Source: Antedon mediterranea
Taxonomy: Eukaryota; Echinodermata; Crinoidea; Comatulida; Antedonidae
Direction of reading: 5' to 3'
Assembly: GCF_964355755.1 (NCBI RefSeq)
Contig: NC_092679.1
Span: forward strand, 15,366,932-15,430,931
DNA: 64,000 nucleotides
Shown here: positions 11,698 to 22,689 of the stretch, piece after piece
Position numbering within the stretch: the first letter of the stretch is position 1
Layout: the number at the start of each line of letters is the position of its first letter
The notes under the pieces: model-generated
Seen by the model: the letters and a program-made list of their open reading frames with translations, nothing else
Told to the model about the DNA's origin: nothing
The model's database searches: none
Made by a program: the position numbers and the translations under genes

Positions 11698-12754
11698 GTA
11701 AGTTTTTAATTCTTATTGGATTTTAAGAATTTAAAACGGTGTTTAATCACAAAGTCAATGAAAAACCATATTTAATGAGGGTGATCCATCCAGCTATTGC
11801 TGATCATTAGGGACCCTCAGAGGTTCACAAGACAAACATATACACAAGATGCTCTACATAAACAAAGTCTTATTACAAGTCTTTGGGAGTGGAATAATTT
11901 GGTCCCTTCTAAGGACCAATTTTTTTAGTATGAGCGCGGTATTGCGAAATCGACAATTCTAAATATAGAAAAAACACGTTAAACTGTTATAAAATAGTGC
12001 TATAAATAGTTTTATTTTATGTTTATTTTAAACGAACTATAGACGGAGATATGTTTAAATGTAATTAGTTTGAAAATCATTAAATTATTTTAATACATTA
12101 AAATTATCGTATGCCATGTTGCGTCTTTCTGTCATATTTTTATAATGTTTCTATCCTGGTTGTATCATGACATGATGGCATTTATTACTTAGTTTTGAGT
12201 TCATATATATATGTATATATAAGATTTCTTTTCTTGTTCAGTTCTCATGTGAGCGGTTCTGCTCTTCTGTGCACCCACATAAAAGTGAAGGTAAACATGA
12301 CAATGACCTTTAGTATATTCATGCCAAATCCCAGCTCAATACTACAACGAATAAGGGAGGAGATAGTACTTTAAAAATCGCACTTTTTACTCATTAGTGT
12401 CCAGATATAGGAGATGAGCGAGTCCTAGACTCGGGTACCACAAGTAATAAAAAAAACTAGGGCTTTCTATAGTTACCGTACTCTTCGTTATGCATGTTAA
12501 ATTTATGAGAATGATTACGTATCAGAACGGATTGCGTATAACATATACCCGATAATGGTACAAATAATGGCATGAAGTGAAATATAGATTAACAGCATGG
12601 CATGTGAATGAATGGTTAGTCGTAGCAGCTCCGCTAAATATCCTCTAAAACGTTACTAATATCTAACTATCATCAAGTCTAAGTATATTTGAACTGTGAG
12701 TATTTCATTTGTAGTATACCACATCTTAATTACACGGTGAAATTTTAAGTTAGA
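11698..12754. other. No gene seen
   Basis: AT-rich sequence without coding signal. It may hold the 5' UTR of the LINE that follows, whose ORF1 starts at 12755. Confidence 0.45.
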
Positions 12755-13266
12755 ATGCCAAAAAAGAAGGAAATAGTCCTAGCCCCAACATCACTTGAGC
12801 CACCAATACTGGAGGCCGCTGTCGCCGAAACCGACACAGAGCTATTGAGGCGTGAACTTGTAGGACTAACAACAGATCTGCGCGGTATTCGTGACCAGCT
12901 GGATTCGGTCTTGCGTAACCAACAAACCATGCTTACGAGGATGGACACACTTGAAACCAAGCAGTCTGAGTTTGAAAAATCAATTGAATTCGCATGTGCT
13001 TCAATATCGGATTTAAAAAATAAAACTGCTACTTTAGATGCGAACATTAAAGATGTTTCGGCTGATGTTGGAAATGAAAAATTGAAGTTGTCAACGATGC
13101 AAAAACAACTGAATAAGCTCGAACGGCACTCAAGATCTTACAACTTGCAATTCGGCGGTCTTCCAGAACATGATCATGAAAATGCTATAGTGAAAATTAC
13201 AGATTTGATTGAAAAAGAACTAAATATACCAGACATCAAAATTGAAACGCTCATCGTATAGGAAGG
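12755..13266 (+). pseudogene. LINE ORF1, coiled-coil RNA-binding protein, N-terminal part
   Basis: Starts MPKKKEIVLAP and then shows a long heptad-rich stretch (about residues 28-130) typical of ORF1 trimer coiled coils. ERHSRSYNLQFGGLPE follows, as at the start of the RRM-like domain of L1-type ORF1 proteins. A stop lies at 13259. The frame resumes at 14192 (HRMKHQD) once the 909 bp element and one copy of its 8-bp duplication are left out. The role would be RNA chaperone in the retrotransposition particle. Confidence 0.75.
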
Positions 13267-13274
13267 CCCCGTAC

Positions 13275-14183
13275 GCGATTTTTTTTTTTCGTACATAAGT
13301 TGGGGACCCCTTAATGAAACGTCACAAAATAAACATGAATAATTCATCAGTTAAATTTTCTTGTTCCGTGTACACCCAAGCGTATAGCAACAAGTACGTG
13401 ATTACACGACACAACTGCGATACGATTCTAGGCCTATCTCCGCTGTGATTGCGCTGTAGGATTTCATAAAAGAATAGCGGCGTTTTGTGTGGATTGTCGA
13501 AATAATCAGCCTTTAGTTTATGATAGTGTTTTTAATATAATGTATTACTAAAGAATTACGTGTTAAAATTATAGTTTCTATTAATACTATTAGGCCTAAT
13601 TATTAGTCTCTAAAGCGCATGTCTATTCTAGTAGCCTGTGTGGGTGTGACGTGTGTGTTACTGTTAGGTATGACACAGTCCGAGTAATAAGTCAGCAAAA
13701 TTAAACAATTACATTACACAAAAATACATTTTTTATTCTCGTGGTTCTAATCTTTCCATCTCATGTGTTCATATACGCGCATTTTTAAAGTTCCTTTTAG
13801 ATGCATATTGTTTGATAATAAAATAGCAGAATTAAAAAATTACAGAACACAAATTATACACATTCTTTATTCTTGTGGGTCTAAGCTTTCTTTGGGCTAT
13901 GTCCAATTACTACTTAGTTTAATGTCTTGCCTAGCTGTCGATTAGCCTCGACACATTTTGCATAGGTTGGTGTGTGTGTGTGAAGAAGAGTGCGCGAAGG
14001 CAGTCACATGAATTGACCTAGAATCCTAGGCCTAGAAAGAATCGTATCGCAGTTGTAATCACTTGTTGCTATACGCTTGGGTACGTACACACGGAACAAC
14101 AAATTTAACTGATGAATTATTCATGTTTATTTTGTGACGTTTCATGAGGGGTCCCCAACTAATGTACGAAAAAAAAAATCGCT
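13275..14183. mobile_element. hAT-type non-autonomous element with 160-bp TIRs
   Basis: 909 bp element inside LINE ORF1. Its ends are inverted repeats of about 160 bp beginning GCGATTTTTTTTT and including GTTGGGGACCCC and AATGAATTATTCAT-like stretches. It is flanked by the perfect 8-bp duplication CCCCGTAC (13267-13274 and 14184-14191); removing element plus one copy restores the ORF1 frame. 8-bp duplications are typical of hAT elements. The centre has no coding capacity. Confidence 0.85.
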
Positions 14184-14191
14184 CCCCGTAC

Positions 14192-14560
14192 ACCGAATGA
14201 AACATCAAGACATATTATCGTACGTTCTCAACGTAATCAAGTCTTTACACAAGCGAGGTCACTATTTAAAAATACCAGTAAATTTGTCATTGATGATCTC
14301 AGTGAATCAGACTTAAAGAAAAAAAGAGGCTTGAGAGAAGTGATGACCAAGGCATATGAAGAAGGGAAGTGACCTACTTTCAGAAATGGTAACCTCTATA
14401 TCAATGGTCAGTTATATGGCTAACTTTAATTGTATACATTATCCTGAGAAGTAATGATCACGGCCTATGATGAAAAGGGGAAGCAACCAACTTTCAGAAA
14501 TGGTACCTCGTGAATGTTAATGGTTTGTTGTATGGCAACCAACTTTAATTGCACATATTT
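14192..14560 (+). pseudogene. LINE ORF1 C-terminal part with internal duplication
   Basis: Continues ORF1 after the hAT-type insert: HRMKHQDILS, then LHKRGHYLK in shifted frames. The stretch GAAGTGATGACCAAGGC...TTTCAGAAATGG...GGTCAGTTATATGGC (14335-14425) is repeated with changes at 14447-14550. The C-terminal block thus exists twice. Several stops; not functional. Confidence 0.6.
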
Positions 14561-14771
14561 TGTAACTGCTTTCTTTTAATTTCTTAAATGTTTAATTGGC
14601 GGAGCATGCTACTATTTAATTTTTTTCCTAAACATGTCAGAAAGAAAATACTTTATTATATATCTTATCTATTTATTATTATTTTTTATCTATTTATTAT
14701 TTACTCAAAAAAAATGCTAACACAAAGTAGTATAAATATCTTAAATATTAATATTACTATGCATATATATT
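14561..14771 (+). other. LINE inter-ORF spacer
   Basis: Very AT-rich spacer between ORF1 and ORF2 of the plus-strand LINE. No other signal. Confidence 0.5.
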
Positions 14772-16298
14772 ATGATTGATTTTAACATTACTAATTCATA
14801 CCTTGATTATGACGCATTTGATGATCAAGGGTTTTTTCCTTTAAATTGTGAATACCTCACTGAACACAAATTTCATGAACATTTTGCATCGGATACAAAC
14901 CAAATTTCATTACTACACTTCAATATCCGTAGTATGAATACAAATTTTGACCACCTCTATAATTCTTTTTTATCACATATTGATTCTGCTCCTACAATTG
15001 TTGGTCTCACAGAGACTTGGCTATCTGATTCTTCACATAACCTTTACTCACTCCCTGGCTATAATTTGTTAACAAACAGTAGACCTGGCGATCAACGTGG
15101 AGGTGGTGTAGCAATATACTTGCCTTCTACCTTCGATTGCCAAGAATTATCTGAATTACAATTTATGAATGACATATTGGAATCTATTTTTGTAGAAATC
15201 GGATGTCCTAATAAAAAAAATATTGTCGTTGGAGTCGTGTACAGACCACCACAAAGTAAGTTATCATTATTTAACACTGAAATTGAAAACATTCTCTCAC
15301 ATCAAGCATTAACAAATAAAAATGTGTTTATTATGGGCGATTTTAATTTAAATTTACTACATCACGATGAAAATGCACGCATTAGTGAATTTCTAGATAC
15401 ATTAATTTCATTTTCACTTATTCCACTTATTACCAAACCCACACGTGTAACTGATACTTCATCTACGTTACTTGACAATATTTTTAGCAATATCCACCCA
15501 TTCCCGGTCTCGGGAATTTTTGTATTCGATATATCGGATCATTTTCCGATATTTGCAAAAACCTCGCTAACGGTTAATCAACATTGTAACTGTCATTGTA
15601 ATACGACAATCTACTCTTTTAATCCCCAATCGTTGGCTCACTTTAAAGAACGTTTGGCAAACTCTGATTAACAATTAGTTCTAGATGAAAATGACGCTAA
15701 CAAGTCTTTTGATGTATTTATGGAAAGACTTAAATTTCTTCAAAATGAATGTTTTAGTCAAAGGGCAAGTCGTGTCAGAAGTCGTAAAAAAATCCCTCGT
15801 ATGCCATGGATATCAAGGTCTATATTAAAATCAATAAATAAGAAGAACAAACTTTTTTATAAATTTAAAATTTCTAAAACACTCGAATCTAAGACGAAAT
15901 ATAACAAATATAAAAATATTCTTACATCCTTAATACGTTCTGCTAAGAAAGACTATTTTTTCGGTCAATTTCAATCCGTATACAATGATATAAGAGGAAC
16001 GTGGAAAGTGATAAATTCTGTATTGAATCCCGACCAAAGTCGCAAAGCGATCGGAAAATTAAAAATTAATGGTCAAACTACCGATGACAAACAGATCATA
16101 GTTGAACACCTCAATGAATATTTCTCAAATATTGGCACTTCCTTAGCACAATCGATTCCAACTACAAACAAATCTTTTCATAGTTATATGAATGATCCGA
16201 ATAAAAACAGTATTTTTTTCGTTCCAATAACGGAAATGGACGTTATTGATAGTGTAAATACCCTTAAGAAAAAAAAAGTCCTGGATTTGATGGAATAA
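14772..16298 (+). pseudogene. LINE ORF2, endonuclease and linker
   Basis: Endonuclease domain with all expected boxes: HFNIRSMN, GLTETWL, DQRGGGVAIY, VVYRPPQS, IMGDFNLN and DISDHFPIF. One TAA (15669-15671) interrupts an otherwise continuous frame, which goes on through the basic linker (MPWISRSILK, SLIRSAKKDYF) to an A-run near 16270. A one-base slip there shifts the frame just before SPGFDGISNDLIK. With only these lesions plus insertions, the ORF was recently intact when the nested elements arrived. Confidence 0.8.
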
Positions 16299-16322
16299 GC
16301 AATGATTTAATTAAAAGCATTA

Positions 16323-16720
16323 AGGCCCATTCACACTAGGACGATAACGATCGACGATAATAGACAATAATTTGCATTTTTCATACATAAAATAAAAGAA
16401 ATTAAAACCTTTTCATTCTAGAACTATAGAATAACCATCTATGCTTTCTTTGATGAAAATGATATTTTCACACGTCCAATCAAATGACGTCATGATTATA
16501 AGAGCAATAATATCGTGACAATACAACGATTTTATTGTTTTTATGTATCATGACGTCATTTGATTGGAATTTTTAAAATATTATTTTTATCAAAGACAGC
16601 ATAAATGATTATCCTATAGTCCTAGAACGAAACCCTTTCTAATTTCTTTTGTTTTATGTTAAAAAAATGCATGCTTATATATTTATCGTCGATCCTTATC
16701 GTCCTAGTGTGAATGGGCCT
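16323..16720. mobile_element. Full-length palindromic MITE with TA duplication
   Basis: 398 bp element whose two halves are inverted copies of each other over about 180 bp. It starts AGGCCCATTCACACTAGGAC and ends in its complement. It lies between TA at 16321-16322 and TA at 16721-16722; removing it with one TA restores the LINE reading SITSQHCNAF. The TA duplication fits Tc1/mariner-like mobilisation. RNA or single-stranded DNA from it would fold into one long hairpin. Confidence 0.85.
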
Positions 16721-16900
16721 TACTTCCCAACATTGTAACGCCTTTAACTCATATATATAATCTTTCAATATGTAACGGGTGTGTCCCTAAAAGAATGAAA
16801 ATTGCGAAAGTAATTCCTTTATTAAAGAAAGGAAGTCCTCAAGAAGCATCAAATTACCGACCAATTTCACTATTGACATCATTTTCAAAAATTTTAGAAA
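16721..16900 (+). pseudogene. LINE ORF2, start of RT domain
   Basis: Reads CVPKRMKIAKVIPLLKKG and then EASNYRPISLLTSFSKILE, the conserved first RT blocks. It is cut at 16901 by the next insert and continues at 18386. Confidence 0.8.
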
Positions 16901-18385
16901 CTAGACGGCACGCTCGCTTCGCTCGCGTACCATCTAGGTCGTGCCCACAGATGGTTCTCGAATACACAGTATTTCCAGCGAGAAAAAAATGGAGATTTCA
17001 AATGTACGTACCGCAGGACTATAATACATTGTCGTTTACAGAAACGAATAAATATACACAATGATTTATGTAATCAACCAAAATTAGCACCCTGAGAATT
17101 ACTTCCGAGAGAGAAACAAAATGAGTCAAAATTTTTTATTTGGACTCATTTAAACAAACCCAATTTGTGTTTTGTATGTAACATTAAGGGTTGAGGGATG
17201 GGGGAAGAAGATAGGTACAAAGAGGAAACATTTTAAAATATATTCTTATCCACCACTCAGTAACGAAATATTGTTTTTAATGTTTTATAGGCCTATAAAT
17301 AATATACCACTAAATACAGTAAAACATTTACGATTTAATACGGTACGTTGTTAAAACTCTCACTGTCATAGTCGATTGAAATAGTAAAGTACATGTAACG
17401 ATACACCACTACGACGTTTATATAGTTTTAAATTATTAATTAATACAAACGTTGAGAAGCAACTGTCAGTAATAACGTTTATTTATTTGTATATTATATG
17501 TTTATAATCTAACAGTAGGGCCTACCCACACTCACAGTAATAAAGTTTATTTGTAATACCTTAACAGTATTGTACAGCATTGCAATACTATTTATGTTTA
17601 TTCTCCAAGGGGGCCCATAAATCTAAATCTATACCTCTATGGTTAAACCAAATAATTTGGAATGTTTATTTGTATATTATATGTTTATAATCTAACAGTA
17701 GGGCCTACCCACACTCACAGTAATAAAGTTTATTTGTTTATATTTTTATATTACATCTAACAGTACCGACACTCACAGTAAGACATTTGCGATTCAAATT
17801 GCGATCAAAAGTGGTTAATACCTTAACAGTATTGTACAGCATTGCAATACTATTTATGTTTATTCTCCAAGGAGGCCCATAAATCTAAATCTATACCTGT
17901 ATGGTTAAACCAAATAATTTGGAATGTTCCATTCATCACAAATCAATACATTTGTAAAAACGTATATTAAATGTATCAAAATAGTATTTTTTAAAGAAAA
18001 TCGGCCTGTCTTCAACATTATGATGCTGTACTCGAACTGTTCAACCGGTTTTCAGCTATTAAAAACAATTATCGTAGGAGGAGATAGAAAAATGCGAAGC
18101 CTCCTCGCATTTTTGTGGCGGGTATTTTTCAAGATGGACATCCATTAGACAGTGTATACCACGATCGGAAAACACCCCTATTTGGGGCAAATCTTTGAAC
18201 CTAAATTCGTTTTAATCGTCAATAACTAATTATCTAACTTAATTTAATTAGTAAACAGGGTTAAATCAGGTGGTTAAAATCAGTACCGAAAGTACGAACC
18301 AACTTTACATACCATCGAGTAAAAATTCTAAAAGTAAGGCGCGATTTACCGAATTTTGCCCTTACGTAAATTTATATATAGAAGC
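16901..18385 (-). mobile_element. Element R copy 1: hairpin-ended non-autonomous element
   Basis: 1485 bp insert in the LINE RT. On the minus strand it starts near CTTCTATATATAAATTTACG and ends with an inverted-repeat hairpin (CTAGATGGTACGC ... GCGTGCCGTCTAG) at CTAG. Copies: 28573-29943 (inverse orientation) and a deleted one at 43225-43450. No coding capacity. The hairpin next to a CTAG end recalls Helitron-type termini, but there is no TC start, so the class is open. Confidence 0.7.
17476..17930. repeat. Internal duplication in element R copy 1
   Basis: Two blocks (CTAACAGTAGGGCCTACCCA, and CCTTAACAGTATTGTACAGC plus the following roughly 90 bp) each occur twice, at 17480-17665 and 17665-17925. 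The second round carries an extra stretch between the blocks. This explains part of the extra length compared with copy 2. Confidence 0.75.
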
Positions 18386-19630
18386 TTGTATATATGCGGA
18401 CTTTACATTTTTTAAACCAGTGTAATATTTTTTCAAACATTCAATTTGGATTTAGAGAAAAGCACACTACGTCACATGCCATTTTACACTTCGTTGACAT
18501 GATTACATCAGCCTTAGATAATCATATGCATACAATTGGTATTTTCCTCGATTACTCCAAAGCTTTCGATACTGTTAATCATGAAATCTTACTGCATAAA
18601 TTATCAAACTATGGAATTAGAGGGGTGGCTCAAAAATGGTTTAGAAGTTACCTTTCTGATAGGCAACAATTTGTATCATTAAATAATTTTGAATCAAGCT
18701 GCAGACCTGTTACATGTGGTGTCCCCCAGGGTTCGATTCTGGGCCCACTTCTTTTCATAATTTATGCAAATGATTTCAATAATATATCTAATGTCATGTC
18801 GTCAATACTGTTTGCGGATGATTCAAGTCTGTTTTATTCGCATGATGATCCAGATAGTCTATGTGACATCGTTAATCAAGAACTAAAAAAGGTTACTACT
18901 TGGATACATGCAAACAAGCTATCACTAAATATGCTAAAAACCAATTTTATGTTGTTTAGTAACAAATATAGTATGTTACCAAAAGATATTATTTTCAACA
19001 ATGTTCCTATTAATCAAATAACCAACACAAAATTTTTTGGTATATTTATTGACGACAGACTTGACTGGAAAGCCCATGTTAATTACCTTTGCAAATTATT
19101 ATCAAAAAATGTTGGCATGATGTATAAATTGAAATCAATATTTCCTCAAAAAGTATTAAATATTTTATATTCTACTCTTATTTTATCGTACTTAAATTAT
19201 GGTGTTCTTGCTTGGGGAAATGCTTCAAAATCAATTATTACTAAAATTTTATTAATCCAGAAACGAGCTGTCAGAATTATCTCAGGGGTAACTTTTCGTG
19301 CTCACACCCAAGATCTCTTTCAAAAAAATAAAATATTAAAAATTGAGGATCTCTATAGATTTAATGTTGGTGTCATCATATTTCAATTAACCGCCGGACA
19401 CTTACCACCTATAATATCCAGTAAATTACTCAAAATAAACAATACCACACTCACCAAACAAGACAAAAAGATCAGTATCACCTGCCATTTACTCGAACTA
19501 GACTTAAAATGAATACCCTTGTATATACTGGACCTAAACTCTGGAATTCTCTTCCTTTATCTCTTAAAAAATCTCATAACTGTGCTTTATTTAAACGTCA
19601 ATTTAAACTATTATTGGTTGAAGGTTCTTT
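18386..19630 (+). pseudogene. LINE ORF2, RT core and C-terminus
   Basis: Long open stretch with FGFREKHTTSHA, FLDYSKAFDTVNHEIL (palm A), CGVPQGSILGPLLF (B), ILFADDSSLF (catalytic FADD), FFGIFIDDRLDWKAH, YLNYGVLAWG and LLIQKRAVRIISG. A frameshift near 19490 precedes TGPKLWNSLPLSLK, the usual last motif of CR1/Jockey-type ORF2. Catalytic residues are intact. Confidence 0.8.
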
Positions 19631-19733
19631 GTAAATTCTTTTATTATTGATATATTTGATATTTCTTAAATAATTTATATAATCTATTTTTTACTTGTTT
19701 TTTTAGTTTTAAACATGTTAAACTTATGTGTTA

Positions 19734-20754
19734 CAGGCCCGTAGCCAGGGGGGGGTTTTATGGTTCGGGCGAACCCCCCTTTACAGCGAACCCCCCTTAA
19801 CCGACTGCGAACCCCCATCCCCGACATGCCCAATACCTCACTCTCATCTACAAAAATCCTCCAAATACGTGCCCCACAGTACAAAAAATTGTTTGTAAAT
19901 TGAAAAATTCGTAAACTTGTTCGTGAACCTTCTTCTCTGTATGAGCGTCAACTAGCGATACGTGTCTGTAAATTTGTAAAAGCTGCAAATGAATTGCCGA
20001 TTTTAACCTGAAAAATAAATGTTTGGTCCCTGCATGTAACATGATATTGACGCGTCTCATAGCGAACTGGGGCACGAACGATTCGTACAAAGGACACCGC
20101 CAGACAACTGCGTACCTATAATTGTTTAGATCACTGGCAGTCAGGCAGCATGCATAAAGTATATAGCCTTCCGACGTACATCAGTATTTATGTGTGACTA
20201 TGAAGTATAATGTATCATAGAGGATTATAGTGAATATTAATATTTTACACTATAATATCTATGGTATCAAGTACTGTAGTTCACATTATGGCATCCGATT
20301 ATTTTTTTCTAGACCACCAGCCGATACGTACTAAAATGTATCAATATCACCTATTTAAATATTTATATTCCTCAACAAATTGCTGTAAATAAATATTATA
20401 GATAGAGCTAGCAAATAGCATTTGCCTTCAACCAGTGTGCTTTTTTCGGGGCTGCTCCTAGATGTACGTTCTCATTGAACTTGAACGCAAAACAAAATAC
20501 GGAGTAAATGATCAAACAATCGGCGGTTCCGCACAGAGCACGCGCATCTAACATACGGCAACAAATAGTTATCGTCCTTTAAATTATCGACGTGTTTGAG
20601 AAGGAGGAAAAAAGTACGATCTTTTTGCTCATTGGTAGCATGCTGCACGAGAGTGTCTTTTCCGGCCATCTAGGGGTGTCATTTAACAAAATTCGCTTCG
20701 CATCAGGCCCCGCCCCCGGGGGGGGGGGGGTTTGACCCAAATATTTAGTGTCCG

Positions 20755-20790
<36 letters not shown>

Positions 20791-20816
20791 TTTGACAGAT
20801 CCTGGCTACGGCCCTG
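19734..20816. mobile_element. CAG-ended DNA element with 5-bp TSD
   Basis: 1083 bp insert in the LINE 3' UTR. Short inverted ends: CAGGCCCGTAGCCAGG on the left, and the complement of CAGGGCCGTAGCCAGG on the right. It is flanked by TGTTA on both sides (19729-19733 and 20817-20821). It contains G-rich and C-rich runs, including more than 35 C in a row at about 20751-20790. No coding capacity. CAG ends with a 5-bp duplication recur at 28327-31312. Confidence 0.75.
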
Positions 20817-20992
20817 TGTTAGAGAAAAGATATTAGTTTAATTGTTGTTTTTTTTGGAGTTTCTAATTGTGTTATATTATTTATATTTTATTTGTTTTGT
20901 TTTGAGGAGCCTATTCACCACAAGCTTTGCTTTCTTTTAGGCTCCTCCACTTTATATTTATAAAGTGAAATAAATAAATGAAATGAAATGAA

Positions 20993-21475
20993 AATATAAC
21001 TATTTACACGAATATAAAACATTCATTATTTGTTTTATATAACATCTAAATAGATTCCTATTTGAATCAAATAAAAGGTAGGCCTAGCCAAGGCCTATAT
21101 TTGATTCACATTGATTAAAACAGTAACATTTGGTTTTTAATAATTATATTAAATATTATTATTATATGGATTTATTAACGCACCTACTGTTAGCGTTAAT
21201 TATGTCAACAAACGACCAAACAATCCTAGGCCTAGCAAGGCTAAAACGCCTGAGCCTAGTCGAATACTAAAAAGCCTACTACTAGGCCTAGCTAGGTCTA
21301 GGCTGAAAGAAAGCAATACAAAATTTCGACAGGCAACTGTCTAATTATGTTTTTTCCAACGATTCCACGTCTTGTAGGGATGTCCCCATTAATTAATCAA
21401 AATCCTAAAAACGATCTAAATTTAATTTAAATGAAATTAGTACATAATGTATCTCCAAATCATACACAAAAATCT
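20993..21475. other. No gene seen
   Basis: AT-rich DNA with repeated AGGCCTAG-type words. No coding or RNA signal. Confidence 0.5.
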
Positions 21476-22366
21476 GGGCGCTAGTTCCGTTTCGCACCTG
21501 TCGTTTATTTCGACTCAAAATTGGTTAAGTAACTTTATCGTGAGTACCACACCTTAGAATTAGGCCTCAAAAATATTTTTACGAAGGAGATCACACAAAA
21601 AGTAAAAAATAAATCCTTTAAATTGATGAATTTACAGACGTGTTTCTCGCACATCGGTTCGTGAATTTCGCATACTCCATGTTCAATGTTGTTGTTTCTA
21701 TGGAGCGCCAAAAGAGCAATCATAATAGAGGGCTAAAAACTCAATAAATTGCGTATATTTAATGCATTTATTGGTGAAAATTACGTTCAATTTTATCAAA
21801 TTTTGTCAATGTCAATGCAACAAAAATATTACTGTTGATACTGTACATGGTTTTTGCAGGAACTTTTAGGAATGAAAATCGACAAATTCATCATCATATT
21901 ACATGTACTGTAGGGGTATACCTGATCTAAATAATATTCCTCTTAGTCTAATACTCTTAGGCCTAGGGTTGGTTGCTATTTGAAAACAGCAAATTATTAG
22001 CAGTAAAATGTTACAGCATTTTTATTGACAAAATATATTAAAATTAAACGTGTATTTCAATAATAAATGCATTAAAAGAAGACGCGTTCCACTGAGTTTT
22101 TAACCATCTATTGTTGTTGCTCTTTTGGCGCTCCATAGAAACGAAAATATTGAACTTCGAGTATGCTAAATTCGCGAACGGTATGCGAGAAACATGTCTG
22201 TAAAATCATCAATTTAAGGATTTATTAGTTACTTTTTATGTGATTCTTCTTCATAAAAGTACTTATGAGGCCCAATTTTAAGGTGTGGTATTCACAATAA
22301 GTTGCTTAACAATTTGGAGTCAAAAGGAAGTCGAAATAAAAACAGGTGCGAAACGGAACTAGCGCC
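21476..22366. mobile_element. Foldback element with 270-bp inverted arms
   Basis: Left arm 21476-21745 and right arm 22095-22366 are inverted copies. They begin GGGCGCTAGTTCCGTTTCGC and share TTTGGCGCTCCATAGAAAC. The same 7 bases, AAAATCT, flank both outer ends, a likely target duplication. The spacer of about 350 bp is AT-rich and non-coding. Confidence 0.75.
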
Positions 22367-22479
22367 AAAATCTGCTGCTGTTACAAACAAAACAGAGGCA
22401 AGACAACAGGAGGCGCTGTTGTATTTTACAGTAATTTGTACACTAGATTTTTTTTCATCCGCGAAACGTTTTTTTTTTT

Positions 22480-22600
22480 CGTACACAAAATGTTTAGAAA
22501 GTACTATTAAACGGTCGTTCAATAGTCCGTACTATTGCACGCCATATGATCCACAATTATCCAATCAAATAACAGGAATTTATTTAGGTGTTATATAATA
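22480..22600. repeat. Dispersed repeat, copy 1 of 3
   Basis: About 110 bp with TACTATTGCACGCCAT, CCAATCAAAT and GGTGTTATA. Further copies at 38690-38815 and 40605-40695 lie in introns of SLC17 copy C. It sits just past the 3' end of copy B. Origin unknown; perhaps an old MITE end. Confidence 0.65.
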
Positions 22601-22623
22601 TAAAATAGACGCGAATCTCATTG

Positions 22624-22629
22624 TTTATT
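22624..22629 (-). terminator. Candidate poly(A) signal of SLC17 copy B
   Basis: AATAAA on the minus strand about 60 bases after the stop codon at 22690-22692. The position is plausible; not proven. Confidence 0.4.
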
Positions 22630-22689
22630 ACCGGTACCGGTGGATCGGTTTATGTCATACTCTTGTAAAATTGCATCGTTTGCCTTGGT

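Larger units (their letters stand above)
12755..20992 (+). mobile_element. Two-ORF LINE broken by four later insertions
   Basis: Plus-strand non-LTR retrotransposon. ORF1: 12755-13266 plus 14192-14550. ORF2: 14772-16322, 16721-16900 and 18386-19630. The 3' UTR is split at 19733/20822 and ends near 20992 in an (AAATG)n-like tail. Taking out the inserts at 13275-14183, 16323-16720, 16901-18385 and 19734-20816 leaves about 4.4 kb, a normal LINE length. Each insert therefore arrived after this LINE, which makes it the oldest layer here. Confidence 0.85.

Noticed and set aside
19684-20090. Minus-strand ORFs in the LINE 3' UTR insert
   Set aside because: They cross the insert border and G/C runs; no protein family resemblance.
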